A stretch of DNA of 64,000 nt from NCBI GenBank assembly GCA_014584575.1, contig JACTMP010000031.1, forward strand, positions 1-64,000, written 5' to 3'. The first letter of the stretch is position 1, and each line of letters starts with the position of its first letter. The notes beneath the pieces are model-generated. The model worked only from the letters and a program-made list of their open reading frames with translations. It did not search any database and had not been told where the DNA came from. Shown here piece after piece: positions 43,872 to 52,098 of the stretch. The stretch comes from Chloroflexota bacterium (lineage in GTDB: Bacteria > Chloroflexota > Anaerolineae > Promineifilales > Promineifilaceae). The position numbers were made by a program, and so were the translations under genes.

Positions 43872-45470
43872 TCATTCAGAAAGCCCCGTGATCCGCAAAG
43901 CCGGGGGGTGTTCAACGACAAATTCGTAGGCGACGGTTTGTTTGGCCCCGGCGGGTAGGGTTAGATGCCATTCCAATTCGTTTAAGTCAGATTGCTCGGT
44001 GGGTGTGGGGCGGGGGCTTTCCAGCCGCACTTTGATCTGCTCGTTGCGGGAGACGGGGATGTGGTCGTGCAGTTCAACAGTCACGGCCGTGCCCAATAAA
44101 TTCTGCAACGCCATCTCATACCCAAAACGGGTGCGGCGCACATCACGCAGCATCTTTTTGTCCACCTCCCGTTTCTTCAATTCCCGCTCGACGGTGATGC
44201 GCTCTTCTACGCCCAGCAGCAGTTCCAGTTCGCCGCCGGTGGGTGTGTATGCCAGATTGGTACGGCCGATAAACTCATTCTCCACAAACAGACTGGCGGA
44301 ACCGGGTAGCAATGGGCCGCTGCTGTTGTTGGTGATGGTTGCCCGGCGATAAACCGCATCTGTATGTTTGGGTACACAGAGATAGTCTAGTTTGGGGTCA
44401 AGCAGTAGCTGCTGCAACGTTGTTTTGTGTGGCGAACCGTCGCTGGGGATGTCGGCGGGATTGGGCACCTGAAAAGTCACGGCCGTGCCCTCGCTGCTGA
44501 CAGTGGCCGTGCTGATTTCGGCATCAAGGGACAGAAATTCTGCCTGGATTGCCATTTCTTCGGCTGCCGGAGCAGCCGCAGCCATGGGGGCCGCAACGGC
44601 CATGCGGACGCGAGCCTGCGGCGGCGGCATCGGTGGTGGAGGGGTATACACGTCCAGGTACCAGGGGTAGAGTTCCGGCAACTGCTGGTTGAGAGCAGGG
44701 CGGGCCGTGGAGACGTTGAGTTGCACGGCCGTCCAATCCTGCCCCGTCTGCTGCGTAATCTGGGCAATGTAGCTCAGTTCCACCGTCTGCCCCGCATCCG
44801 TCTGCCGCAGCCGGGCGTCATACAACGGCTGCCAGCCGGCGTTGTGTACCACATAGGTCACTTCAGGCCGGAACGCACCTGCCGCCAATACCTCGATCTC
44901 TACCACCGCCCGGTACCGTTCACGCGGACGCGCCGAACGCTGTTGGTTCAGTTCATTTTGTAACTTTTGCAGGCGGCGTTTCAGGTCGCGTTCCTGTTTT
45001 TTCAGGTCGCGCACGGCCGTGCGCATCTGCACATCCTGGTCACGTAAAAAGTCCAGCAAATTGGCCTGGTCTGTCACCGTCGTCCGGCCACGAGACAGCC
45101 CTTTGGCAAACTCTACCGTCGCCGCCCGCAGCCCATCCAGATATTTGCCATGCTCTTGCCAGCGGGCCATGTCGTCGGCCAATACCTGCATTTCGTCCTG
45201 CGTTTGCTCGATTTGCAATTCCAGGTCACGCGCCTGGGCAGCAGGGGTTTCTGTGTAAAAGTGGCGGTTCACATCCACACTTTGAATGCGCACCCGCGCC
45301 GTGCCCTGCCCGGCCACGCGCACCGATTCCGGTTCCAGCACCAGGGGCAGTTCGTCCACCAGCAGCCGGTGTGTGCCTGCTTCGAGTTCACAGTCGGCTA
45401 CGGCCGTGACCCGCGCCCGATCTGGATATACCACCACTCGTTCTACTGCCGCTTGTACAATAACGTCCAT
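43872..45470 (-). CDS. MuiA-like protein (DUF4140-DUF4139)
   Basis: The 532-residue protein has an N-terminal DUF4140 domain with paired beta strands (VERVVVYPDRARVTAVADC). A coiled coil follows (about 80-190, QEHGKYLDGLRAATVEFAKG to LQNELNQQ), then the DUF4139 beta domain (VTYVVHNAGWQPLYDARL, LSYIAQITQQTGQDW, VQLNVSTARP) ending in a late beta region. Annotated as mucoidy-inhibitor family; the molecular role is unknown. No signal peptide. Alone on its strand between repeat arrays. Confidence 0.85.
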   Translation of the reverse strand: MDVIVQAAVERVVVYPDRARVTAVADCELEAGTHRLLVDELPLVLEPESVRVAGQGTARVRIQSVDVNRHFYTETPAAQARDLELQIEQTQDEMQVLADDMARWQEHGKYLDGLRAATVEFAKGLSRGRTTVTDQANLLDFLRDQDVQMRTAVRDLKKQERDLKRRLQKLQNELNQQRSARPRERYRAVVEIEVLAAGAFRPEVTYVVHNAGWQPLYDARLRQTDAGQTVELSYIAQITQQTGQDWTAVQLNVSTARPALNQQLPELYPWYLDVYTPPPPMPPPQARVRMAVAAPMAAAAPAAEEMAIQAEFLSLDAEISTATVSSEGTAVTFQVPNPADIPSDGSPHKTTLQQLLLDPKLDYLCVPKHTDAVYRRATITNNSSGPLLPGSASLFVENEFIGRTNLAYTPTGGELELLLGVEERITVERELKKREVDKKMLRDVRRTRFGYEMALQNLLGTAVTVELHDHIPVSRNEQIKVRLESPRPTPTEQSDLNELEWHLTLPAGAKQTVAYEFVVEHPPALRITGLSE

Positions 45471-45491
45471 CGTGTCCCTTCCTTTGCAAAA

Positions 45492-45567
45492 GTAAGCAGT
45501 GAGCGGTAGGCGGTGAGCAGTAGCCCCACACTGCTCACTGCCTACCGCTCACCGCTAACCACTCACT
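45492..45567. repeat. GTGAGCGGTAGGCG-unit inverted array
   Basis: GCAGTGAGCGGTAGGCGGTG units are followed by CACTGCTCACTGCCTACCGC units, forming a long imperfect hairpin between two minus-strand genes. Similar units occur at 30345-30388. Confidence 0.85.
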
Positions 45568-46760
45568 TACATTCCCCACATTGGCTCTTTCAACCAGAGC
45601 GGCAATTCAATATGAAAAGTGCTGCCGGGGCAGGTTTCTTCATCGTAGCCAACGCTTTGCGCCCAAATCTGGCCGCCGTGCGCCTCAATAATCCCTCTGG
45701 CAATGGGCAGCCCCAGACCAGGGCCGCCGCCTTTGAACTTCGTTTTGCTGGACGAGTGCAGGCTGGCGTCGGCGGCCGTGCCAAATTTGTTGAAAATCAG
45801 CTCCAGGTCAGTGTGGGCAATGCCAATGCCGGTATCCGTCACCTGAATATCCAGAAAGCCGCCCATCTCATCAGACGATTCATCCTGGCGGGTGGGCACG
45901 GCCGTGATCGTCACCTTTCCCCCATCGGGTGTATATTTCAAGGCATTCATCACCACTTTGCTCAACGCCTTCTTCAACTTTTCCTCGTCGCCAAAGGTTG
46001 TGGAAGGGACGCCAAAGGGCAAAATGACCAGTTCCACCTGCCGTTCGCCAAAATGCTTGTTCAGGCTATCGGCCAACATCAGCACCAGGCGTTCCAGGTT
46101 GATTTCCCGGTACTTAATCTCAAACGACTTCAAATCCAGCAACGAGACATCAATCAGGTCGCCAATCACCTCGCGCATCCGGCGGAAGCCGTTATTAAAA
46201 CCGTCCAGATACACCGTCAGGCGCGGTTCATTTTTCAATTCCGCCCGCAAAATGTTGGCATACCCTTCAATAATGGTTAGTGGCGTTTTCAGTTCGTGGG
46301 CGGCTACGGCGATGAATTTTGTCTTGGTCTCTTCCAGCCGGTCTTCCTGTTGGCGTAGTTGCACCATGTGTTCAATCACGTCGGCGCGTTGAATATCGGT
46401 AGCCAGTTGCGAAGCTTCGATGATGGCATAGGTGAGAATGTCGTCTAACTGACGCATGGCCCGCAATGTTTCTTGCGGCGGGAACTGCCGTTCCAGGCGG
46501 GCGATGATCTCCTGCTTCAGCACCCGCAGCACCACCAGCCAATCATACGCTCCCCGCGCATCATGCCCAATGCTGGTCAGCGCCCAGGATTGCACATTGG
46601 CAAGCTGCAATTCTGGCAGCGCCGTCACGCTGTCTGCCAGCAGCGCCAGGAACTCAAAGAGGTCGTCCTCGTCCACCAGCATGTTCGGAGCGCGGCGCAA
46701 CGTACCGCTGCACAGCAGAGCCGCATTCTGGCGCAACCACAGATTCAATCCTTCAGCCAC
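45567..46760 (-). CDS. Cytoplasmic sensor histidine kinase
   Basis: The 397-residue protein starts at GTG 46760 with AAGGAG about 10 bases upstream. Residues 1-125 form a helical RsbR/GAF-free input region of unknown type. A coiled segment leads to H-box FIAVAAHELKTPLTIIEGY (near 148-166), N-box VVMNALKYTPDGG, G1 VTDTGIGIAHTD and G2 GPGLGLPIARGI. No membrane helix. The kinase core closely parallels the GAF kinase at 49020 (both have SSGKTKFKGGG-type insert), suggesting paralogy. No response regulator is adjacent. Confidence 0.92.
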   Translation of the reverse strand: MAEGLNLWLRQNAALLCSGTLRRAPNMLVDEDDLFEFLALLADSVTALPELQLANVQSWALTSIGHDARGAYDWLVVLRVLKQEIIARLERQFPPQETLRAMRQLDDILTYAIIEASQLATDIQRADVIEHMVQLRQQEDRLEETKTKFIAVAAHELKTPLTIIEGYANILRAELKNEPRLTVYLDGFNNGFRRMREVIGDLIDVSLLDLKSFEIKYREINLERLVLMLADSLNKHFGERQVELVILPFGVPSTTFGDEEKLKKALSKVVMNALKYTPDGGKVTITAVPTRQDESSDEMGGFLDIQVTDTGIGIAHTDLELIFNKFGTAADASLHSSSKTKFKGGGPGLGLPIARGIIEAHGGQIWAQSVGYDEETCPGSTFHIELPLWLKEPMWGM

Positions 46761-46780
46761 AGAGGCGTCTCCTTGAAGAG

Positions 46781-46834
46781 TGTCATGTGTCGAGTGTCAA
46801 GTGTCCCGTGGGACTTGACACCTGACACTTGATA
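46781..46834. repeat. GTGTCAAG-unit inverted array at the trmFO end
   Basis: GAGTGTCATGTGTCGAGTG-type units meet CTTGACACCTGACACTTGA. The last about 14 codons of the trmFO frame are read through it. Same unit family as 10954-11045. Confidence 0.85.
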
Positions 46835-48150
46835 CCATTTGCGCGGGCAAAGCGGCGCAGGGCGGTCAGGGCGCGTTCGCTGTACCACTGATACCGTTCA
46901 GATTTGGGTAAATCATGCTGCGGCGCAGGAAGCAAGCCAAAGTTAGCCTTCATGGGCTGGAAATGGCGGGCTTCGGCATGGGTCACATAATGGCACAGCG
47001 CACCCAGCATGGTGGTAGGCGGCAGGATGACGGGCAGTTGCCCTTTTAGCAGCCGGGCGGCATTGATGCCTGCCAGCAGCCCGGTAGCCGCGTTACCCAT
47101 ATAGCCCTCCACGCCGGTGATTTGCCCGGCAAAAAAGAGGTCGGCGCGGCCACGATATTGCAGCGAGGGGTGCAACAACTGCGGCGCGTTGATGTAGGTA
47201 TTGCGGTGCATCATGCCGTAGCGCATAAATTCGGCGTTTTGCAGGCCGGGGATCAGGCGCAAGACGCGCTTTTGTTCACCCCACCGCAGGTTAGTCTGGA
47301 AACCGACGATGTTGTACAGGGAGCCGATGAGGTTGTCCTGGCGCAGTTGCACAACGGCATACGGCCGTGTCCCCGACCGCGGATCCTCCAACCCTACCGG
47401 GCGCATGGGGCCAAAGGCCAGCGCCTTGTCGCCGCGCCGGGCAATTTGCTCGATGGGCATGCAGCCTTCAAAAAAGTGGGGGTCTTCTTGCTCAAACTGC
47501 TTCAAAGTGATCGTATCGGCCGCTAACAACGCTTCCTGAAATTGAAAATACTCCTCTTTGTTCAGCGGACAGTTGATGTAGTCGCCTTCTTCCTGTTCAC
47601 CACGATCATAGCGGGAGTCGCGGAAGGCGATGGACATATCAATGCTGTCGGCCTGCACAATGGGGGAGAGGGCGTCATAAAAGTAGAGGTGCTGCTGCCC
47701 GGTGAGCTCACTGATGCTGGCTGCCAAAGCAGAGGAGGTGAGCGGGCCGCTGGCGATGATGGTGGGGGTGGGCGGCACGGCCGTGACCTCCTCCCGTATC
47801 AGTTCAATCAACGGGTGGCTCTCTATTTTTTCCGTCACCCGCTGCGCAAACAGGTCCCGGTCTACGGCCAGAGAAGAACCGGCGGGCACGGCCGTCTCCT
47901 GGGCGCAGGCCAATATCAATGACCCCAGACCGCGTAGTTCCGCCTTGAGCAGGCCGGGCGCTTTGTCCGGCAAAAAGGAGCCAAGCGAATTGCTGCAAAC
48001 AAGTTCGGCCAGCCAGGGGGTTGCATGGGCTGGCGTGGCCTGCTGCGGTCGCATCTCGTACAAACGAACGGGTATGCCCAATTCTGCCGCTTGCCAGGCT
48101 GCTTCGGCTCCCGCCAGACCGCCACCAATAACAATCAACGCTGTATGCAT
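46783..48150 (-). CDS. trmFO: Methylenetetrahydrofolate-tRNA (uracil-54) methyltransferase
   Basis: Flavoenzyme making m5U54 (ribothymidine) in the T-loop of tRNA. The protein has 455 residues from ATG 48150; a longer frame to 48204 runs into a terminator stem. FAD motif [14 protein letters not shown] (6-19), catalytic-Cys regions LVCSNSLGS and [14 protein letters not shown], and [18 protein letters not shown] are intact. The C-terminal residues after FARANG are encoded by a repeat array. Confidence 0.95.
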   Translation of the reverse strand: MHTALIVIGGGLAGAEAAWQAAELGIPVRLYEMRPQQATPAHATPWLAELVCSNSLGSFLPDKAPGLLKAELRGLGSLILACAQETAVPAGSSLAVDRDLFAQRVTEKIESHPLIELIREEVTAVPPTPTIIASGPLTSSALAASISELTGQQHLYFYDALSPIVQADSIDMSIAFRDSRYDRGEQEEGDYINCPLNKEEYFQFQEALLAADTITLKQFEQEDPHFFEGCMPIEQIARRGDKALAFGPMRPVGLEDPRSGTRPYAVVQLRQDNLIGSLYNIVGFQTNLRWGEQKRVLRLIPGLQNAEFMRYGMMHRNTYINAPQLLHPSLQYRGRADLFFAGQITGVEGYMGNAATGLLAGINAARLLKGQLPVILPPTTMLGALCHYVTHAEARHFQPMKANFGLLPAPQHDLPKSERYQWYSERALTALRRFARANGIKCQVSSPTGHLTLDT

Positions 48151-48182
48151 GAGCGGGATTTTATCACACACGGGCAGGCAAT

Positions 48183-48212
48183 AAAAAACGGCCGTTGGGG
48201 GCAACGGCCGTT
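48183..48212 (-). terminator. Terminator whose stem is two octamers
   Basis: On the minus strand AACGGCCGTTG pairs with CAACGGCCGTT, loop CCCC, followed by six Ts (48188-48183). It ends the phosphoribosyltransferase transcript just upstream of trmFO. Each stem arm contains ACGGCCGT. Confidence 0.85.
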
Positions 48213-48217
48213 GAAAA

Positions 48218-48288
48218 TTTTGAGATTTTGAGATTGAGAGAGTGGGAGATTGTTCAATCTCTCAATCTCTCAATCTCCCCCTCTTTCA
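48218..48288. repeat. GAGATTTT/GAGATTGA-unit inverted array
   Basis: GAGATTTTGAGATTGAGAG units meet CAATCTCTCAATCTCTCAAT. It lies between the phosphoribosyltransferase stop and the terminator. Confidence 0.85.
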
Positions 48289-48789
48289 ATTCCACACGCC
48301 CAGCACTTCCGGCCCCCGATCCAGTTCCCAGGGATAGATGATGTAGGCGTCGGTGACGGCGGCGTAATAGGTGGGCGTCACACCAGGATAAAGTGAGGTG
48401 GACGGTTTATAGTGCAAGACGCAGGTGTCGGGCATACCACCGGCCGCATCAATACGGTTAGCCACTGTGACCATATTGCGCCCTTTCGTCCAGACATCAT
48501 CCACCACCAACACCCGCCGCCCGGCTATGGCTGCATCAGCCGGGAATTGGATAAATTCGGGGATAGCATATTTCTCCGGGCCAGGAATTTGCAGGCCGGG
48601 AAAGTCGGCTGGGAAACGGACGGAGGCGGTCAGCACATAGGTGATATTGAGTGCTTCGGCCAGCAAGCCGCCGGGAATAATGCCGCCGCGCGTAATGATG
48701 ACCATACTGTCATAACGGCCGTGTATCTGCGGCGTTAAATAATCAATCAATTTGTCTACATCAGACCACGTGAGAACTTCACGACGCAT
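48286..48789 (-). CDS. Phosphoribosyltransferase (xanthine/guanine type-like)
   Basis: The 167-residue type I PRTase has a PRPP loop VLVVDDVWTKGRNM (near 92-105) and the early motif MVIITRGGIIPGG. Such short enzymes salvage purines (Gpt/Hpt-like) or act as regulators. The acceptor base cannot be assigned from sequence alone. Starts ATG 48789 with a GGAGA-like site. Confidence 0.85.
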   Translation of the reverse strand: MRREVLTWSDVDKLIDYLTPQIHGRYDSMVIITRGGIIPGGLLAEALNITYVLTASVRFPADFPGLQIPGPEKYAIPEFIQFPADAAIAGRRVLVVDDVWTKGRNMVTVANRIDAAGGMPDTCVLHYKPSTSLYPGVTPTYYAAVTDAYIIYPWELDRGPEVLGVWN

Positions 48790-49019
48790 GGGGTTCTCCT
48801 GGAAAAATTATGAATTATGAATTATGAAGGATGAGTTTTCATCCGTCACAGCGAGTCCCAAATGGGGGAACGCTTTCCTTGATAAAAAATGCAGGCATAC
48901 CCGGTTGGGGATATGCCCGACGTGTTATGCTACCCGTTTGGGGGAAGACTGTCAACTTTCCCTAAATCGTGATCCGTATGCCGTAATCCGTTTACCGTTC
49001 ACCGATTACGGGTCACAGA
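48790..49019. other. Intergenic region with two repeat stretches
   Basis: Bases 48808-48833 hold AATTATG-type tandem units. Bases 48967-49024 hold GATCCGTATGCCGTAATCC / CGATTACGGGTCACAGATC inverted units like those at 43799-43868. No gene or promoter recognised. Confidence 0.6.
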
Positions 49020-51062
49020 TCACGGCTGCACAACCGGCAACACCACATGGAAATGGCTGCCGGGCAGGCTCTTTTCGTCATACCCGGCGCTTTCGGCCCA
49101 TACTTTGCCGTTGTGGGCTTCTACAATGCCGCGCACAATAGCCAGCCCCAGGCCAGACCCGCCGCCTTTGAACTTTGTCTTACCGCTGGAGTGCAAGGCG
49201 ATCTGCCCGGTCTGGTAAAACTTGGAAAAGATCAGTTCGCGGGCATCAGGTGGGATGCCAATGCCGGTATCACTGATGATGATTTCGACGTAACCGGGCA
49301 CGGCCGTATCCCCATCATTTCCCGGTATCAGCACATGAGTAATGGCGATGCGACCGCCATCTGGCGTGTACTTGATGGCGTTTAGCAGCAGGTTATAGAA
49401 TACAGAGCGCAATCCTTCCAGGTCGCCTTCAATATCGGGCACGGCCGTCATCGGTTCCATCACCAGCAGCAAATTCCGTTGCGCCAGCGCCTCTGCCAGC
49501 GACAAATGCACCCGCTCCAACAACTGCGCCAGCGACAACGGCTGGAAGTGGAGTTCGAGTGCCTGGTTGTCTATTTTTGCCACATTCAGCATGTTGTTAA
49601 CTACTTCATGCAGCCGAATCGCCCCCTGAAAAATACCCGTGACCAGTTCATGGTGATACTGGTTTTCCACAATGGTCGCTTCTTGTAACAACATCTGGCT
49701 GTAGCCCCGGATGGTGGTCAGCGGCGTGCGCAGTTCGTGGGCGGCCACATTGATAAAGTCGGTTTTGGCCTGATCCAGCCGCGCCAGTTGAATGACGGCT
49801 TCGGTGCGTTTTTCTACCTCATAGGCCAGTTGGCGGTTGAACTGGTCAATGCGGTTGTAGAGTTCCGCATTGTGCAGGGCCACCGCCGCCTGCACGGCAA
49901 ACGTGGTGGCGGGGGCGGTATCTTCCTGACTATAGGCTTCGTCCCGCTCCCGCACCAATGACAACATGCCAATGACCTCTTTTTCGTGAATGAGCGGCAC
50001 GCCCAGCCAGGATTTGGCCGTAGGCAGCCCGGAGACATGCGTCCAGTTTGGCTGTTTGGATACATCAGGCACAACGAGGGGTTTCTGCGTGCGGTGGATG
50101 GTGAGGTAAATGTCGTCCTCGTTGGTTGTATCTAACGAAATGCGGATTTGTAATGGCTGGCTATGCGTGGGAAAACCACGCGCCGCCACAATTTCCAGTT
50201 CGTTATTATCGTGCAGCAGCAGCGCCGCCCGTTCATAGGGAACAACAGAGGCTAACTGCTCCAGGATGTTGCCCAAAACTTCTTCACGGTCGAGGGTGCC
50301 GGAGAGAGCCAGGCCAATTTCATACAGTGTTTCAGCCATGTGCCGCCGGCCGGATTCACGTTGGTAGAGAACGGCGTTACGGATGGCTACGGCCGATTGC
50401 GCCGCCAACGACTGCAACGCCAGAATGTGGTCAGCTTCAAAAGCGATGGCATCCCGGCTTTGAATGTCCAGTACACCCATCAACTTTTGCCCGGCGACCA
50501 GGGGCAGCGCCAGCTCTGAACGCATACGCGGCAGCAAATGGGGCGTAATGCCGGGCAAATCACAAATGCCATTATTAGCGCAGACTGTTTCCTGCTGCCA
50601 GGCTGCGGCGCCTAACGCCTGACGGCCGTCCAGAAATGCGCCGATGGTATAAGCGTGAGGCACCTCACCTACCTGGGCAAACCGGGAGATAGAATGATCT
50701 TTCTCTAATAGAAACAGCCCCACGTAATCAAACTGGAACTGCGTCTGCAACAGATGCACAATGTCTGCCAGCAAACTCTCAAAATCAGGGTTGGCGGTGA
50801 TTTCCTGGCCCAGCGCACCGCTGGCTTCGGCCTGGCGGCGCAGTATGCCGAGGCGCTGGAAGGTGCGGTAACGGGAAACTTCGATGATGAGGGTTAGGAC
50901 AACGGCCGTGACTACCAACCACACCACCAAGACGCCACCGCTAAAACGGGTCGCCAGCCAGGCAACCACGCTCACCCCGGCCAATGCCGCCATAAACACC
51001 AGCAAAATTTCCAGCCAATGACCGGTGACAATTTTTGCCAGCCGCCGCCACCAGAGCTTCAT
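49020..51062 (-). CDS. Membrane sensor histidine kinase with two GAF domains
   Basis: The 680-residue protein has two N-terminal membrane helices (LEILLVFMAALAGVSVVAWLA, GGVLVVWLVVTAVVLTLII). GAF domain 1 spans about 75-215 and GAF domain 2 about 235-395. A coiled linker leads to H-box FINVAAHELRTPLTTIRGYS (near 435), N-box LLLNAIKYTPDGG, G1 SDTGIGIPPDA and G2 GLGLAIVRGIVEAHNG. The GAF domains probably bind a small ligand. No adjacent response regulator. Kinase core resembles the gene at 45567. Confidence 0.93.
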   Translation of the reverse strand: MKLWWRRLAKIVTGHWLEILLVFMAALAGVSVVAWLATRFSGGVLVVWLVVTAVVLTLIIEVSRYRTFQRLGILRRQAEASGALGQEITANPDFESLLADIVHLLQTQFQFDYVGLFLLEKDHSISRFAQVGEVPHAYTIGAFLDGRQALGAAAWQQETVCANNGICDLPGITPHLLPRMRSELALPLVAGQKLMGVLDIQSRDAIAFEADHILALQSLAAQSAVAIRNAVLYQRESGRRHMAETLYEIGLALSGTLDREEVLGNILEQLASVVPYERAALLLHDNNELEIVAARGFPTHSQPLQIRISLDTTNEDDIYLTIHRTQKPLVVPDVSKQPNWTHVSGLPTAKSWLGVPLIHEKEVIGMLSLVRERDEAYSQEDTAPATTFAVQAAVALHNAELYNRIDQFNRQLAYEVEKRTEAVIQLARLDQAKTDFINVAAHELRTPLTTIRGYSQMLLQEATIVENQYHHELVTGIFQGAIRLHEVVNNMLNVAKIDNQALELHFQPLSLAQLLERVHLSLAEALAQRNLLLVMEPMTAVPDIEGDLEGLRSVFYNLLLNAIKYTPDGGRIAITHVLIPGNDGDTAVPGYVEIIISDTGIGIPPDARELIFSKFYQTGQIALHSSGKTKFKGGGSGLGLAIVRGIVEAHNGKVWAESAGYDEKSLPGSHFHVVLPVVQP

Positions 51063-51072
51063 TATTTATTCC

Positions 51073-51103
51073 GCAACCGGATTTCCGTAAGAAATCCGGC
51101 TGC
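51073..51103. repeat. Hairpin between two minus-strand genes
   Basis: GCAACCGGATTTC pairs with GAAATCCGGCTGC with one mismatch, loop CGTAA. No clear T-run, so only a possible terminator of the membrane-anchored protein gene. Confidence 0.65.
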
Positions 51104-51110
51104 CACACAC

Positions 51111-51944
51111 TCAACGAATCGTAATAGGTATCTCGTTGGATAACGTATGGAATGTGCCCTGCCCATTCATGCAGGTTTGAAAGCCGTCAAAACAGACAAC
51201 GGTACGCAAAGTATAATTTCCCGGCTCCGGCAAAGAAAGCCAGGAAGCCCAGGTTAAGCCTTCGGGTGGCATCACATCATTATTGCCACCCCAATTATTC
51301 TGATACCACTGCGGCCGATCCATGCCATCCTTGCGCGGCAAAACGCCAATGGTGGAATAGGGCACACCGCCGCCGGAGGTATTGGCAATGGTCCACTCAT
51401 ACCATATCTGGCCGTTCACCGTGGGATTGGTACGCCAATCTTGCAATACAAAACTGGTAGCGGTCAGCCCTCGGTGGTTGCCCGCCTGGGGGCCGGGCGG
51501 CGGGGCCGGTGTGTTGGTGGGTGGCACCGGCGTTGGCGTAGACGTAGGCAAAATGACCGGGACGGGGGTATTGGTGGGGGGCACGGCCGTTGGCGTGTCG
51601 GTCGGCGCCGGTGTATCGGTTGGTATCGGCGTATCAGTGGCAGCTATAGTAGGCAGCGGCGTCACCGTAGGCGGAATGTCAATGGTCGCCGTAGCCAACG
51701 CAGCCGGCGGCTGTTCCCCTGTCGGCGATGGCGGTACGGCAGACGCCGTAGAAATAGCGGCCACCGTTTCGGCCACTGCTGTTTCGATATTTTGGGTCGG
51801 CGCAGCGGCTACGGCCGTGCCATCCGATTCTGCCACTGCTGGCTGATCTTCTTGCAACCCCAAATACAACAAAACTCCCCCCGCCACAAAGAGCAAGAGG
51901 GCCAACAAAAAAATGCCAATAAGTAAAGCACGTGAATTATTCAT
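51111..51944 (-). CDS. Membrane-anchored surface protein with Thr/Pro stalk
   Basis: From ATG 51944 (the longer start at 51995 has no extra support) the protein has 277 residues. It has one N-terminal anchor (LLIGIFLLALLLFVAGGVLLYLGL), a Thr/Pro/Ala-rich stalk of about 120 residues, and a C-terminal Ig-like beta domain (about 155-277: TSFVLQDWRTNPTVNGQIWY, PGNYTLRTVVCFDGFQTC). The domain could bind a ligand outside the cell. It precedes the GAF kinase on the same strand, 48 bp apart, so it may feed a signal to it. Confidence 0.75.
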   Translation of the reverse strand: MNNSRALLIGIFLLALLLFVAGGVLLYLGLQEDQPAVAESDGTAVAAAPTQNIETAVAETVAAISTASAVPPSPTGEQPPAALATATIDIPPTVTPLPTIAATDTPIPTDTPAPTDTPTAVPPTNTPVPVILPTSTPTPVPPTNTPAPPPGPQAGNHRGLTATSFVLQDWRTNPTVNGQIWYEWTIANTSGGGVPYSTIGVLPRKDGMDRPQWYQNNWGGNNDVMPPEGLTWASWLSLPEPGNYTLRTVVCFDGFQTCMNGQGTFHTLSNEIPITIR

Positions 51945-52098
51945 AGCGCCAGATTGTACCAATCCTTGCCGGGCAAGGCACAACCTGGCAAACATCTGTT
52001 ATGTCAATTGACTTTTCGCCCTAAAAGAAGCACAATAATCATGTCATCACTGGCTAATTTTTGCTTCATAATTCATACTTCCCATAGGAGGGATTCAG

